A stretch of 64,000 nucleotides of DNA from Tridacna crocea (Eukaryota; Mollusca; Bivalvia; Cardiida; Cardiidae). Of this stretch, positions 1 to 10,914 are shown piece by piece; within the stretch, counting starts at the first letter, position 1; every line of letters begins with the position of its first letter. The stretch covers positions 41,963,361 to 42,027,360 of the forward strand of contig OX031064.1 in assembly GCA_943736015.1 (NCBI GenBank), given 5' to 3'. The notes beneath the pieces are model-generated. The model did no database searches and was not told the DNA's origin. It saw only the letters and a list, made by a program, of their open reading frames with translations. The position numbers and the translations under genes were made by a program.

Positions 1-1240
1 CTTCATCTGCGTCTTGTGCTGACTTTAAATTTGTTTTGGAAATTCCTCCAGTCCATTGCCAACCTAGCTGGTCCCTGCTGGTAGTTTTGGCTGGTTGGCT
101 GGTACCAGGTTCTATAGTTGGGGTTCTGGCTGTTTCATGGGCGTTTGTAGACGTTTGGTCGTAGTTTATTATGGTACATGTATTCTGGTATGCATCGTCA
201 CTATTAGTTTTTGCTGGTAAGCTGGTACTAGTCTTGGTTACAGCTCTGACCTGTGTAATCATTTTATTTGCAAATCTGTCAATATGGTACGATAGGGGTT
301 GATCCTGCTTCGTGACATCTACTGTTATAATACATTCAGGATTAGTTGACCTGGTTATTTCTAGCACTGGTTGGCTCTTCTGGTTTTGTCTCTTAGATTC
401 TAAATCTGCTGGTTTGTTGGTACCAGGTGTGCTCATCAATTTGCTCAGTTTGGCTGGTAAGGGCTGCTCTGCAGTGTCAAAGGTCCCATCTTGTAGTTTT
501 TGTAGGCTTATTTCGGTGGCGTTTGTCGTTTTATTGGTACCAGGAGTTCTTGATTTGCTGTTTGCGGCAACCTCGTGCTTATACTCTGGCTGATCACAGC
601 TTTTCGGCCCTATTTGTCTATTAATTGTTCTTCTGGCAGGTTGGACTCGAGTGCTTACACAAGCTCGATCCGGTCGATCAATGTTTTGAAATGTCATGGA
701 CTCTGGGATTCTGTACTCTTCTTGGCTAGTAGTCTTTGCTGGTTTGCTGGTATCAGGCTTAGATGGTTGTTGGTTTCTGGGAGCTGCTTCGGTATTGCCT
801 GCACTGGTGGGGTATATCATCTTACGGTATTTGTCATTCAGCATCATATCTTGGGCTGTCTTAACGCACTTCCTGCAGGGTCTGCATTTGAGCTGCTCAT
901 TCATATCAGCCTCAGGGCAGTCACATTCTTGCGGATTTTCATATCGAGATAATGCATCGCAGTGAGCTTGCTTTCTGCCTGAGCGGTACTGTATGGCGAA
1001 GTCATATTGGGACAGGATTTCTATCCAGCGGGCTATTTTACTTCGGAGTTCCTTCAGGCTAAACAACCAGACAAGTGCTTAGTGATCTGTTCTTACCAGG
1101 AACCTTCGCCCTAGGAGATATTGCCTGAAATATTCAATAAAATACCTAACTGCCAGTAGTTCTTTCTCTGTTATGCAGTAGTTGCGCTCAGCTTTGTTCA
1201 TGGACCTGCTGGCATAGGCTATGACAATCTCCGAGCAGAG
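1..1240 (-). pseudogene. Gypsy pol: RNase H C-terminal half plus repetitive linker, partial
   Basis: From 1240 to about 985 the minus strand encodes the second half of an RT-associated RNase H, with the segments [29 protein letters not shown] and ELRSKIARW. The codon after TDH is a TAA at 1079-1081 where the family normally has Gln, so a C-to-T nonsense change is likely. After it the same frame stays open without a stop for about 358 codons to base 1. This linker has a Cys cluster (CDCPEAD, CRPCRKC) and then several copies of a short PGT.KPAKT-like peptide near 75-125, 205-235, 405-430, 515-550 and 730-770. No integrase HHCC or DDE region has been reached. Long RNase H to integrase spacers are unusual in Gypsy pol. 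Confidence 0.85.
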
Positions 1241-1797
1241 TTGTCGTTCGTTACCTCACATACATCTCTGCGATGGGCTAAATGACAAGAATCTTGTCAA
1301 ACCGAGGAAAAGATGTTTTGTTACTGTTTAACAGTTTCATATGTAAAATTGGAAGTTAGACAAAGGAAATATGATTCTGGGTACATTATAGGTGCGTTCA
1401 AACTGATGAATTTACCTGTATTAAATGGAACTATTTTTCTTTTAACCTCTTCACTTTTAAGAATCTTACGCCGATTGTAACAAAAATAGCTGCGCCCATC
1501 AATGATGACAACTGATTTGGCACACCGCTGGATCTAAGTTTGTACGATTAAAAATCAAGTTATCGACCTATAAAGATATTTAGGCTTTTCAGAAAATCCC
1601 TCTTGTGTTCATTAACTATCGTTTAAGTCTGATTGGTCCCATGCTGTTTAAACAGCACACGAAACGATCGGTATTGGTCTTTCTTTCACCGGCGTTTGTG
1701 TAGCTATTTTGAGTTATGGTCATGTGACAAAAATATGACGTAATGACGGTCTACTTTCTGAGCCCACTACAGAGGTGAATGTAATGATCCGGAGTGC
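1241..1797. other. insertion interrupting RNase H, origin unknown
   Basis: RNase H coding reads correctly down to about 1798 on the minus strand (ending GRERVIA) and resumes at about 1230 (IVIAYASRS). The roughly 550 bp between has no coding match. The two sides share the short string TCATAGCC, which is either the target-site scar or microhomology at the junction. I see no clear terminal inverted repeats or poly-A tail. It is AT-rich and not similar to other repeats in the window. Confidence 0.6.
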
Positions 1798-2955
1798 AAG
1801 AGAGTGAGGCTATGACTCTCTCTCTGCCATCTTGTACCTGCAATAAAACCGACCCAATTGCAAAGTCCGATGAATCAGTATTTAGGATGAACTGGCCACC
1901 ATCATTCAGTGGGTAGCCCATTACTTCTGGACTGATCAAAGCAGCCTTTAGACTATAAAGGAATCTTGACAACTTTGGGTCCAGATAAACTGTTTTCCTT
2001 TCTTGGTTAGATCCACCATAGGCCTTGCTTTTTTTGCAAAGTCTTGTATGAACCTGCGAAAGTATGAACACATAGCAACAAACTGTTTTACATGTTTGGG
2101 ACATTTAGGGGTGGGCCATTCCACAATTTTGGCAATGTTTGTTGGACTTGGCTTGATACCGTCTGAGGACACGACGTGTCCTAAAAACGTAACTTCTCTC
2201 TGCAGCATCTCACATTTCTCTGGCTTTAGTTTTAAACCAGCTTGCGTCAATCTTATAAGGACTTTTTCCACTCTGCTGAGATGCTCTTGTACATTTCTGG
2301 CGAATATGATTATATCATCAATGTAGATGATGCAGGTCTGCCCTTGTAGACCTTGTAGGGCAAGTTCCATGGTCCTTTGGAAGGTGCTGGCAGAATTATT
2401 CAAGCCAAATGGCATTTTTGTTATTTCGTATTGCCCAAACTTGCATGCAAAAGCAGTTTTCGGTATATCTTCTCCCCTCACTGGAATCTGGAAGTAACCG
2501 CTGGTTAGGTCGAATGTGTTGAGGAGGATTGATCCTGAAACGGCATCTAGGCAATCCTGAATTCTTGGTAAAGGGAAAGCATCTGGTGTAACTAACTTGT
2601 TTAACTTGCGATAATCTATGCATGGCCTAATTCCGCCCGACTTCTTCTTAACCAAGCATAAAGGTGACGACCAAGGAGGTGTACTCTTCCGTGCCACTTT
2701 TTGTTGTAGTAACTAGTCTATAGCTTTTCGCTCCTCATCAGCATAGGCCATCGGTACTCTTCTTGGCGGTTGCTTTATAGGTGGGGCGTCACCAGTATCA
2801 ATTGAATGCTCGGTTAGGTGTGTGCAACCAAGATCCCATTCATCTTTTGAAAGGACATCGCGGTATTTCTGCAATAGGTTCGCTATCGCAATCTTGTCTC
2901 TTTCCGTGCAATCTCTTGTGGACTTTTCGAATAGTTCTTTAAGTTGGTCTGGTAT
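1798..2955 (-). pseudogene. Gypsy pol: reverse transcriptase and RNase H N-terminal half
   Basis: This encodes an RNA-dependent DNA polymerase of Ty3/Gypsy type. Visible motifs in order are the RT leader PPIKQPPRRVPMA, the substrate loop PPWSSPLCLVKKKSGG, the CIDYRKLN block, DLTSGYFQIPV with the first catalytic Asp, MPFGLNNSASTFQ, the catalytic YIDD box at 2314-2325 and LGHVVSSDGI. The RNase H start, NTDSSDFAIGSVL, follows after a one-base frameshift at about 1958 in a run of T. A TAG at 2713-2715 interrupts the leader. Ahead of it the frame continues directly from the protease segment, so protease and RT were one polyprotein. Confidence 0.92.
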
Positions 2956-3925
2956 TTATGGCATTGGCAAAGCTTCTGACTGGCAGCTCGAACCGTATTG
3001 CTGAGTTTCCTTCTTCTGTAGCTTTATTCTACGAATGTTTGTGTTGTTGTGCTCGCTAGGATCCTCTTCATTCATAATGATCAATGGCTCTTCGAATACT
3101 GGCTCGGCATGTCCAACAACTGAATTCTGTCTGAGTTCCACCTCGTTTTTGAAAGGGTTTAAAATACGAATTTTGCTGGTCACATTAGTCTGGTTGTCAA
3201 TCAGGGTAGGCGCCATCTGAAGTGGGTATGTGTCTCTGAAGCTTTCAGTTGGCTCAACGATGAATGCATTTAGGCTTAGAACGTCATCTTCCTCGGTTCT
3301 GTCGATGAAAACATCCACCAATGCCTCACTGTGTCCTGGAATAGTGTAGTTGTCTGCTAATGTGACCTTCCTGCTACCTTCTGTGGTGCTCATGTTTATG
3401 CATGGCACTTTGTGGCCCTTGAGTCTTATAATCCCTTCGCTCATTATAATATCCGCTGGGCCGCTCTGATCATTTTGAAGGATATCCATCCCCAGCAAGC
3501 CGTCATCCTCTATTTGTGCAACTATTATCTCTTTCTGTAGTTTAACTGGTCCCAGGCGGATTTCGAATAGACCTTTTCCCATTTCTTTTATTGGGGTTCC
3601 ATTTGCATTCACAACATTGTTTGATTGTTTCACCTGGGGTCTGCTTCCAGGGTCTATTCTGCGGTATACTTTGTCTGATATTACTGTTTTAGTGGCTCCA
3701 GTATCAGCAGTAAAGAGTACTGGGTTTCCTTCTATGAGTCCCTTTACATACAGACTGTTATACCCAGGTCGTTGCCGTCTGCTAAATTCATTCCCATGTG
3801 TTGTCTGTGTGTGGCCATTAAAACTTTGGGCCTCGCCTCGACCACAGGTCTCGGCCTCTAGCAGTTTAAATGATTCTGACTTGGTTTGTTTTGCTGTCTT
3901 GGGCTGTGGCTTGCATCTTTCTTAC
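2956..3925 (-). pseudogene. Gypsy pol: aspartic protease and spacer
   Basis: A retropepsin-type protease processes the Gag-Pol polyprotein. The active-site motif DTGA is encoded at 3694-3705 within VLFTADTGATKTVIS, followed by a flap region and the conserved LLGMDIL near 3480-3500. A spacer of about 150 residues (SEALVDVFIDRTEEDD, then NPFKNEVELRQNSVVGHAEP) leads to the RT and is typical of the domain between protease and RT in this group. The frame ends at a TAA at 2956-2958, beyond which the same frame continues into RT, so that stop is a mutation and not the real end. Confidence 0.88.
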
Positions 3926-5424
3926 CTTCTTTACCATATGCGAAACAGGCATTCTCTCTTTTTTCTTTCCTTCCATCTAAGTTAACAATTTTATTAAGCT
4001 TTGAAATCACCTCCAGCAGTGCTGCATGGATGGGGTTGGATGCATTGCCAATCTTTTCAGGTTGCCTCGCATCTTTTACTTGTTTTTCGAAGATCTTTTT
4101 ATTTCGGCATACCCTTGTTTCTGTCCTTTCTAGTGTGTCAAAGTCAGATTCGGAATCTTCCTCTGACTCGCTGTCTTGGTAGATCTTTCTGGTGAACCGT
4201 TTCATTTTTCTCTCGTTATAGGGGTCTCTTTCTTTGGTTTGTCTTACGTGGGTGAATCTCACAACATGGAACACAGCTTCGTCTATTGTTTTCGGATCTT
4301 TGTTATATTCGACCTCGAATCTGGCATCATGGTCTTTGAGCCCGTCTAAAAAAACGTCTCACCAAATCTTCTTGTCTAACTTGATTTTCTCTTGATTTGT
4401 AGGCCTTTGAATAAAGTCTTTTAAGTTCTGCGGCATATTCTTCAGCTGTCTCTCCATTTCCCTGATCACGCTTGCTGAACCTCGCAGCATACGACTGGTG
4501 TGTCTCTATTACTCTGAACTGGTTTGTCAACTCTGCTGTTAATTCTGCAAAGTCAAATAGTTTCCATCTAGGAAGCTGAGTATAGACAAATTCTCCTGCA
4601 GGTCCCTGCAATCTTGGTAGGATCTGGTCAATCATCTCATCTTCGTCCCATCGATTTCTGTCTGCAAACACCTCGAAGCGGTTAATCCATACTGACCAAT
4701 CCTCCCTTCCAGTGAAAGTTGGTATCTGTATGTCACCATAGTTAGTTTGTCTTTGTGGTCTAGGTGGTTGGTAATTTGGATGATGATACTGGTTGCAAAA
4801 CCTATGTGCTTGTGGAGGTGGTATTCTATCCATATTATGCCTTTGTCTTTCACTGATATAGGAAAGTCCAGTTTGATAGTCATTTCTTGGGCAGAGGGGT
4901 GCACTTATGATTTGTGTATGATAGCCTCTCTCCTGTCTCGTGGGTAGTCTGTCACCATTTCTAATTTGGATGGTATGGTCATATCTGTTGTGTAAGTTGC
5001 TATCTTCTGTGTTCTGTTCAAAGGTTGCTTGTCTGTTTGAATACATAGAGGGTCCGTCTGTTGTACAAGTAATTGGCTCTGTGAAATCCTTGGATGGTGC
5101 CGCTGTAGTAATGCAGTTAAAACTGGGTCTCTTATTGGTATCGGGTTCTCCCCAAAAATGCTTGCTTGGCAGCACATCTCCGCCTGCGGTTTCTGTCTCT
5201 CTTTGCGGTATCTGAGTGTAGGGTGAAGAGGGCTGTCGACTGGGCGTGTAGCCAGTAGTGCTCACATCCTCTGGTTGTCTTTAACCATCATGGGAGTTGA
5301 CTTCAAGTGGTGCGCATTCTGTATAATTCTTATCATTATTGGTTGTATACGGTATCTGACTGTGACAGGCTCCATCATTTAACTGTTGCTCTGTCTGTTC
5401 AGGTGCGCCTTTTCTTCTACCCAT
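3926..5424 (-). pseudogene. Gypsy gag with degraded zinc knuckle
   Basis: This is the capsid/nucleocapsid region of the element. The likely start is the ATG whose first base is 5424 (MGRRKGAPEQTEQQ), 68 nt downstream of the primer-binding site. A TAA at 5281-5283 breaks the N-terminal part. The central capsid-like block has IPTFTGREDWSVWINRFE and LLPRL-type helices, a common Ty3 gag signature. A seven-A run at 4348-4354 shifts the frame; the second part (DARFEVEYN, FHVVRFTHVRQ) continues in the other frame. Near 3905-3950 a CCHC knuckle can be recognised as CFA.GKEG, but its second Cys reads Tyr, the His is absent and the frame is lost just after it. Confidence 0.85.
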
Positions 5425-5491
5425 CACAATTGCTGTATGCTTGTAGGCCACAAGTTCGAATCTCTAGATTCACTGTCAATGTATGCTGTGT

Positions 5492-5506
5492 ATCCCACTT
5501 CTGACA
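5492..5506 (-). promoter_or_regulatory. primer-binding site, tRNA-Leu type
   Basis: On the minus strand the 15 bases TGTCAGAAGTGGGAT are exactly complementary to the 3' end of a typical animal tRNA-Leu (acceptor stem ending in CTGACA, T-arm GGGTTCGAATCCCAC). The site lies just ahead of gag at the expected place. The sequence diverges after GGGAT. TTCGAAC, the next piece of the same tRNA complement, reappears about 31 nt further in, which may be chance or a small insertion splitting a longer site. Confidence 0.7.
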
Positions 5507-6778
5507 ACAAGGAATATGTTGCGAGCCACTTCTCACCAAATTTCTTGCGCATGTAGAAAGGGCGCACAGGAGGGAGTAAGGGGAGGGGGGGGGAATGGAC
5601 TTCAGACAAAATATTACCTTTAGGAAAATGAAAAAATGAACAAGTTCCAGAAATTCAATATTGGATGATAATTTAATCAGATCTAAGTAACCAAAAAAAT
5701 CCACATGCGTTTAAATATGTATAAAATAGTGTTATATGCTTAAATGAATGAATTAGATTGAATGCCTTAACAAATATCAATTGGGTCTAATACCTTAACA
5801 ATAATACTGTTGATGTCTAGAATATGACCAGTAAGAATGAGTATAAACATGACAGTGTTCCTTAAGATGCTAGAAATAAAAAAGAGATCCTATAGTTAAT
5901 GAAACTTAGAATAAATTAATGAAAGTAATGTGGCCAAAGACAAAAGAATAAATAATAAATAATTTATAATTTGAAACCCCCCAACAAAACGCGAGAGAAA
6001 CAGACACAAAAATGGCAGGTTTTATGCCCCTTTAAGATAAACAAATAAATCACCCGAACCGAACTGAGAATTAATCAAATGTAAAATCTAAGTTTAAATG
6101 AAGTAAAAGTTAACTTAGGCTAATATTAAAATAAGAAAAAATCAAATGAAGTAATAACGGAGGTTTCCTACGAAAAAATCAAATCTGAAGTCCACGAAAG
6201 TGTCAAAACAGGGCTGTTTATAGTGCCGGTTCCAACAATTTTTCGAGTTGGATTTCCGACAGAAAAATCTGTTGGAAATAATTCCAACAAGAAAACTTGT
6301 TGGAAAATCAATACGCGAGATGCTGTAGGTACTAAGAATCTTGGGTAAAAACGACTCTAGAGAAACGAAACTGCATGGTATGGAGCAATAGATGTAAACA
6401 CTAGTCGCATTTACCTAAATAAGAAATTTAAAGAGTAGTTTATGATTTTTCGGCGATTCAAAGTTGGCGCTATATTGTAAAGGGGTTAGAATTGATACGT
6501 AAGTCAATGACGTCATCAATTCTATCCCAGAATGCATAGGGAAAGTGACAACCAACATGGCCGACGCTGAAGTAGAAAAGAAAGTGGAATGCCGATAAAT
6601 CAACAACTACGCAGCAATAAAAGATGTATGAGAGAAATGAATGGCTAGAGGTTAGTAAATAACGAACGAACATGAATTTAACGGGTCAAAAGGTAAATGT
6701 CAAACTGTTGGATGTGGGATAAACGTGATTAAAGGGGGATATTAAAGTCATTTTTAGCAATCGTTGGCGTAACATTGC
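5507..6778. other. probable 5' LTR and flank; no gene
   Basis: The retrotransposon's upstream LTR must begin just beyond 5507, but without its partner its far end cannot be set. A G-run lies at 5580-5594. At 6225-6312 there is a cluster of short GTTGGAA/TTCCAAC inverted motifs capable of small hairpins. No convincing coding region is present on either strand. Confidence 0.4.
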
Positions 6779-7178
6779 CTAGCTCGCTTCACCATCATTA
6801 ATATATATTAAAAACAAAAAAGGTCCTAAAATTGATCCTTGGGGCACACCTGCCTGTACGTGACATAAGTTTGAGATACTACCGGGTATATTAACTCGTT
6901 GAAAACGATTAGAAAGATAATCCGAAAACCAGCACAATAAATTACCTCTGATACTTGCTCTGCGCAACTTGAACAACAAACCTTTATGCCAGACTTTGTC
7001 AAATGCTTTACTTATATCAAAGAATATTGCCCTAAATTACAGTCCATCATCCAGTGCTTTACATATGTTATTATACAGCAGTGTTACTTGATTAACGGTG
7101 GAATCACCTGGCATAAAACCTGACTGGCAGGGAGTAAAGAAATTGGTGTCCTTTAGATAGTCCTTCGTTTTTTAAAAC
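6779..7178 (-). pseudogene. non-LTR (LINE) reverse transcriptase fragment
   Basis: The minus strand encodes the middle of a LINE-type RT: QSGFMPGDSTVNQ, then FFDISKAFDKVWHKGLLFKL (the block with the first catalytic Asp), then GVPQGSILGPFLFLIYIND. This is a Jockey/CR1-like signature. The fragment stops before the (Y/F)ADD box, so the catalytic centre is missing. A TAA at 7037-7039 breaks it. No poly-A tail or flanking duplication is visible. Confidence 0.88.
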
Positions 7179-7529
7179 CTTAATTTGTAAATTCCACTAT
7201 GCTTTATAAATTATTTTTTGTTATGTACCTCATTCCATGCTGTATGTATTGACCAAGTGGATTGCCTATCTATCAAGCGAAAAAGCCTGGAAAATGAAAA
7301 AGAAAAGGTTTGAACTGATCTATTAAGGGGAAAATGGGTGAAAAGTGCAAAAGTAGAAGGTTTGAACAAAACAAAACCATATATTAGGTTTAAAGAACGT
7401 CTCAGAACATAAACACAATATACATGTAATTACTTTGTTACCGAAACATCCAATTGATTTACTCTATAAGTCTATGTTACCGAACTCGTCTGTTACCGAA
7501 ACATCTGTCACCCTTTGGCAAATGGTCTA
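7179..7529. other. AT-rich stretch, nothing recognised
   Basis: No open frame with family resemblance, no terminal repeats and no microsatellite of note. It separates the LINE fragment from a TATA-containing motif. Confidence 0.4.
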
Positions 7530-7555
7530 TTACCTCGATCTATAAATATTCATGA
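7530..7555 (+). promoter_or_regulatory. 26-bp TATAAATA module, copy 1
   Basis: The 26 bases here, centred on CGATCTATAAATATTCATGA, recur identically at 23923-23948. TATAAATA at 7541 lies 57 bp before an ATG at 7598, a sensible spacing for a TATA box, start site and short leader. It may be a promoter or only the end of a repeat family. Confidence 0.35.
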
Positions 7556-7597
7556 GCAATCAAATTGAGTAGCGTGCAACCATAGGACGAACAAGCC

Positions 7598-7858
7598 ATG
7601 GAACGAATTGGTTTTGGAACAAAAAAGCCCAAGGTCAGTTGGCAAATTTGTATCATTTCGCCAATAAAAGGCTTTGAGCGAGAGAAGCTAGTTTCAATCA
7701 AAAATAAGTATCTCAACGATCGATGGCCTCGCCCAATGTATTTTAATATGCCATTTCAATTTACATATTTGAGTGCCACCCTAAAAGTCATTTGCCTGAG
7801 AAAAAATGAGTTTAACTGGGTTTATTTCCTTCGGCTTTGCACAAAATGGTTTAACTAA
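7598..7858 (+). CDS. hypothetical 86-residue ORF downstream of a TATA motif
   Basis: The frame starts MERIGFGTKKPKVSW and ends in TAA at 7856-7858. It is basic and ends in an aromatic-rich stretch (FNMPFQFTYL, YFLRLCTKWFN). I recognise no domain. The only support beyond length is the TATA-like motif 57 bp upstream. It may be a chance frame or a first exon; low confidence. Confidence 0.2.
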   Translation: MERIGFGTKKPKVSWQICIISPIKGFEREKLVSIKNKYLNDRWPRPMYFNMPFQFTYLSATLKVICLRKNEFNWVYFLRLCTKWFN

Positions 7859-8644
7859 AACTCTACAAAGTTTGGGTACGCTGTCTCGGTATAAACTCGG
7901 TATAGACTCTAAAGAGTTTGGGTACGCTATGACAAAATGGATACGCTGGCATATGTAGAAATACGTATCATATAGAAGATCTGCAAATCAAGATTTAAAT
8001 TGAAATGTCGTCCTAGATAGCTGCAAATTATGAAGAAAATGGCAATATTCATGTATTTGAATTGAACTACTTTATGCCAAGTTTTATATTCTTGCGCTAA
8101 AGCCCGGACCTTTTCGGAGGTTGATTAATTTATCAGTGTCAATGACGGCCGACTTTTTTTGAAAAGGGCTGAGTTATTACACTTGAAATTACGTTTTCAG
8201 CACGTCTGGCTTTTTTTGGAATAAAAGAGCATATAATCATTGCTTTGTCTGTTAGTATGTGGTTAGGACAGAGAACGTAGTAATGATATTAGAGATTTCT
8301 AGCTTTTACGGTTCACGGTTGACGGAGACGAACTTGCACCCAAATCGGGGGTCATCTCAAACTTTTTACTTGTTTACAGCGATTTTGGGCAGCGGTGTAG
8401 GGTGTCGGTGAGTGATGATTCGGATACATCTTATCGGCAAGCAAAACGCACTAATCACGAAATGATATATCAGCGCCTATCCCAGCTAACATGCGATATT
8501 GCTAGACATCATTTTGCTGACCCAGAAATCCACTACGTGTGGATCTTATGGTACCATGACCGTCAACAATGTTCTGCCTATGGATTGCATTGTAATATCA
8601 ATGTCCCGAATAAAACTGCTCCTGTGGTTCATTTTTCGGACGGT

Positions 8645-8762
8645 TAATTTCGTAAGAGATCGATCGATGGGCCCCATGGCATTAGGAATTTTGTTCCTGG
8701 AATCCCTCATGGCAACCCAATCACAATTCTATGGTCAAACATAGGTGAAATAAGGGTAGTCT
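8645..8762 (+). other. short open segment, possible exon remnant
   Basis: One frame reads about 35 codons including PHGIRNFVPGIPHGNPITIL before a stop at 8760-8762. It has a natural-looking composition but no start or good splice sites, and I cannot assign it. It lies inside the TIR-bounded segment. Confidence 0.15.
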
Positions 8763-9634
8763 AAATGTAACCGTCACACTCAAGACTTAGGTACGTCTAA
8801 TAAAGGGACCACAGAAAAGGAGAATGCATTTCTTTCATTGTAAGCGTCCTCAGCATCTCTCAATAATTAGGACATGTCTTTAAATTTATTTAAGGTTAGG
8901 CAGCGGTCCGATTAATTCTAAGAACATACATACGAGTAGCCATCTGACAGAGTAGTATTAAAACAGTTTAACCGAATATGATTATTGTAGCTAGTAATTT
9001 TAAAAAAATACAGGGAAAAATCACGTTTATGACAGACAGACAAGGGGCAAGGCGCAGATACATTTAACGGAAGGGAGGTAAAAAGGCGAAGTTTCTCTTC
9101 AAATTTTGTGATTATTGTGTTTGATTTTGTTTAAATTTTGATTTGCATTTGAAAGAAAAAGAATATAAATTGATAAATCAACTGCCGCTTCTAGATACCC
9201 CTCAACGCAAAAAAAAACCCGGACGTTCATCTTAAAGAGAATGAGCGTTCGGAAAGCACGTGCATATTGTGTTACAGTCGCTACACTTGAGTACAAAAAC
9301 ATGCGGAAGGTGGAAATAATGCCGGTAAGTCAAAACTTTGTTTGCAGCGCAAAAATTTTCAAACATACGTAAACACAAGGACGATCGCAGATTGCTTGAA
9401 TAAAGGTGCTTATGCGGCTTTGAACACCTTTTCTGTAATATCGCGTAGTTCATATTTTTATTTGCTTCATGGATAGAACGAAGGGAGTAGTAAAGATTAA
9501 TTTTAACATAAAAATAGTACTGAACTTTTAAACTAGATGCACGGCGTGTATTTGCCAGCGGATAGGCAGGACCCTTAGAATAAAGTCTTTATTTTTTACC
9601 ACTCACAAATGTCTGTTTATTCATTTTATATCAG

Positions 9635-9728
9635 TACCAAGAAGTATATCAAAAGCCAACACATTCAGTTACGCCAAAAAGTGACATCACTGAGGATGAG
9701 GATGCTCAAAGAAATCGCCGCACGGTAG
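9635..9728 (+). other. exon-like segment with splice-site signals
   Basis: A pyrimidine-rich tract ending TTTTATATCAG precedes an open stretch reading YQEVYQKPTHSVTPKSDITE then DEDAQRNRRT, followed by a GTAGGC donor-like site. The acidic/Ser-Thr content would suit a cytoplasmic tail. A second open stretch (9770-9952) ends ENAISVTEGNTVSENVSPVIF-stop. There is no recognisable domain, so this may be a captured gene fragment. Confidence 0.25.
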
Positions 9729-10480
9729 GCAAAGCGTGCTATCCCAACTGTAGGCAATATGTAAGGGTATTGTTCGTTTCATCACTTATGTACTATGCTT
9801 GCATTAAGGTCGCGTGTAGTTCGATCTATAATGGTAAAAAAATCTCGAAAGGACCAATTTACCCTACTGAAAGAACTGATGAAACTGAAAATGCCATCTC
9901 TGTAACGGAAGGAAATACAGTATCTGAAAATGTCTCCCCCGTTATTTTCTAGTTCCCGAGTTTTTCGCGTTTCTGATCGGTTCATCATATTACTGATAAG
10001 TCTTCAAGGGTGCACAGGATCCCCTCCGGTAAATACAATTCTGTAGAACTTCTCGATCCTTTTTGGACCTTTCCTGTATGTTAGCCTAATACATGTCCCA
10101 GTTTGTACTAGAATTCCGTTTTAAACTTTACGTATTTCTCTGCACGTAGGGATATAATGCAAGCAAACGTTTAACAGCTGCGATATGCATATTACAAGAA
10201 TAACCAACTGAAATGCATTTGCATACATTATTGCAAAAAAATCTTTATTCTTATGATTGATAAATTTGTCTTTTGTAAACATAAAGTTTCGCAAATGCTC
10301 CGCGGTCTCGTTGTTGGCACTTCCTCTAAATCTGAATCTTTACAATGGTTCGTGAAAATTAAACAGTAAAAATCATTCGTCTGGCCTTAAATTTTCCTCG
10401 ACAAATATGCTGAGATAACCCCCTGAAATAGTCACCGTCCGTCTCCGTCTATCGTGAACCGTAAAAGCTAGAAATCTCTA

Positions 10481-10914
10481 TTACAAAGCGTTTGAAGCAT
10501 TTTCAAGCTGCAAACATCCGGGATATTCCGGCAAAATTTAATCCGGAACTACTTGAACTCAACCTCTTTCTACTGCTGTGTACCTAAACGCGATGGAATG
10601 TTAGATTCACGGTACAAAATAAGATACATGGTTATCAAAATTCAATCTTGAACTCATAGTGGTATTGTCTTCGACAAATACCACAAAAATTACTGGGAGA
10701 AATCTTAGCATTTTCTCTTTTCCTCACAATGTTTTCAAAGGCAACATTATAACATATTCATCCAAATTCATAACATAAATTTTGCAAGTAACAAAGTCTG
10801 GATTATTCAAATGATGTTAACTTTCAAGTGTTTCAGCTTTTTTTTCCTTTTCCGCAATGTTTTCAAAAAACTTCTATCTGAGGGTAGTAAAAAACAGAGG
10901 GTCAACTGACCATG
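10481..10914. other. degraded palindromic MITE halves
   Basis: At 10708-10745 and 10838-10880 there are single half-cores of the window's commonest MITE (AGCATTTTCTCTTTTCCTCACAATGTTTTC). No gene is present. Confidence 0.4.

Larger units (their letters stand above)
1..5506 (-). mobile_element. Ty3/Gypsy LTR retrotransposon, degenerate, truncated by the window edge
   Basis: Reading the minus strand from 5506 down, the order is primer-binding site, gag, protease, reverse transcriptase, RNase H, then a long linker that leaves the window before any integrase. Protease-RT-RNase H with integrase expected last is the Ty3/Gypsy order. The copy is dead: nonsense codons at 5281-5283, 2956-2958, 2713-2715 and 1079-1081, single-base frameshifts near 4350, 3920 and 1958, and an insertion of about 550 bp inside RNase H. 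The integrase and one LTR lie outside the window, so neither the LTR length nor the age can be measured here. Confidence 0.93.
8290..10480. mobile_element. 2.2 kb segment bounded by about 40-bp inverted repeats
   Basis: The left end (8290-8330, starting TAGAGATTTCTAGCTTTTAC) matches the reverse complement of the right end (10441-10480) over about 40 bases with a few mismatches (GGTTCACGGTTGACGGAGAC against GGTTCACGATAGACGGAGAC). Both ends meet a TA, compatible with a Tc1/mariner-like target, but I find no transposase inside. It is either a non-autonomous DNA transposon or one that has captured host sequence. Confidence 0.6.

Noticed and set aside
312-965. Plus-strand open frames of 65-125 codons
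   Set aside because: They lie antisense to the long open Gypsy linker on the minus strand and owe their openness to its composition.
5440-5470. B-box-like GTTCGAATC suggesting a Pol III gene
   Set aside because: No A box or cloverleaf fits, and it lies between the retrotransposon's primer site and gag.
9867-9890. Second hammerhead candidate (ACTGATGAAACTGAAAATG)
   Set aside because: It has CTGATGA but no stem II, no correctly placed GAAA and no closing stem I.
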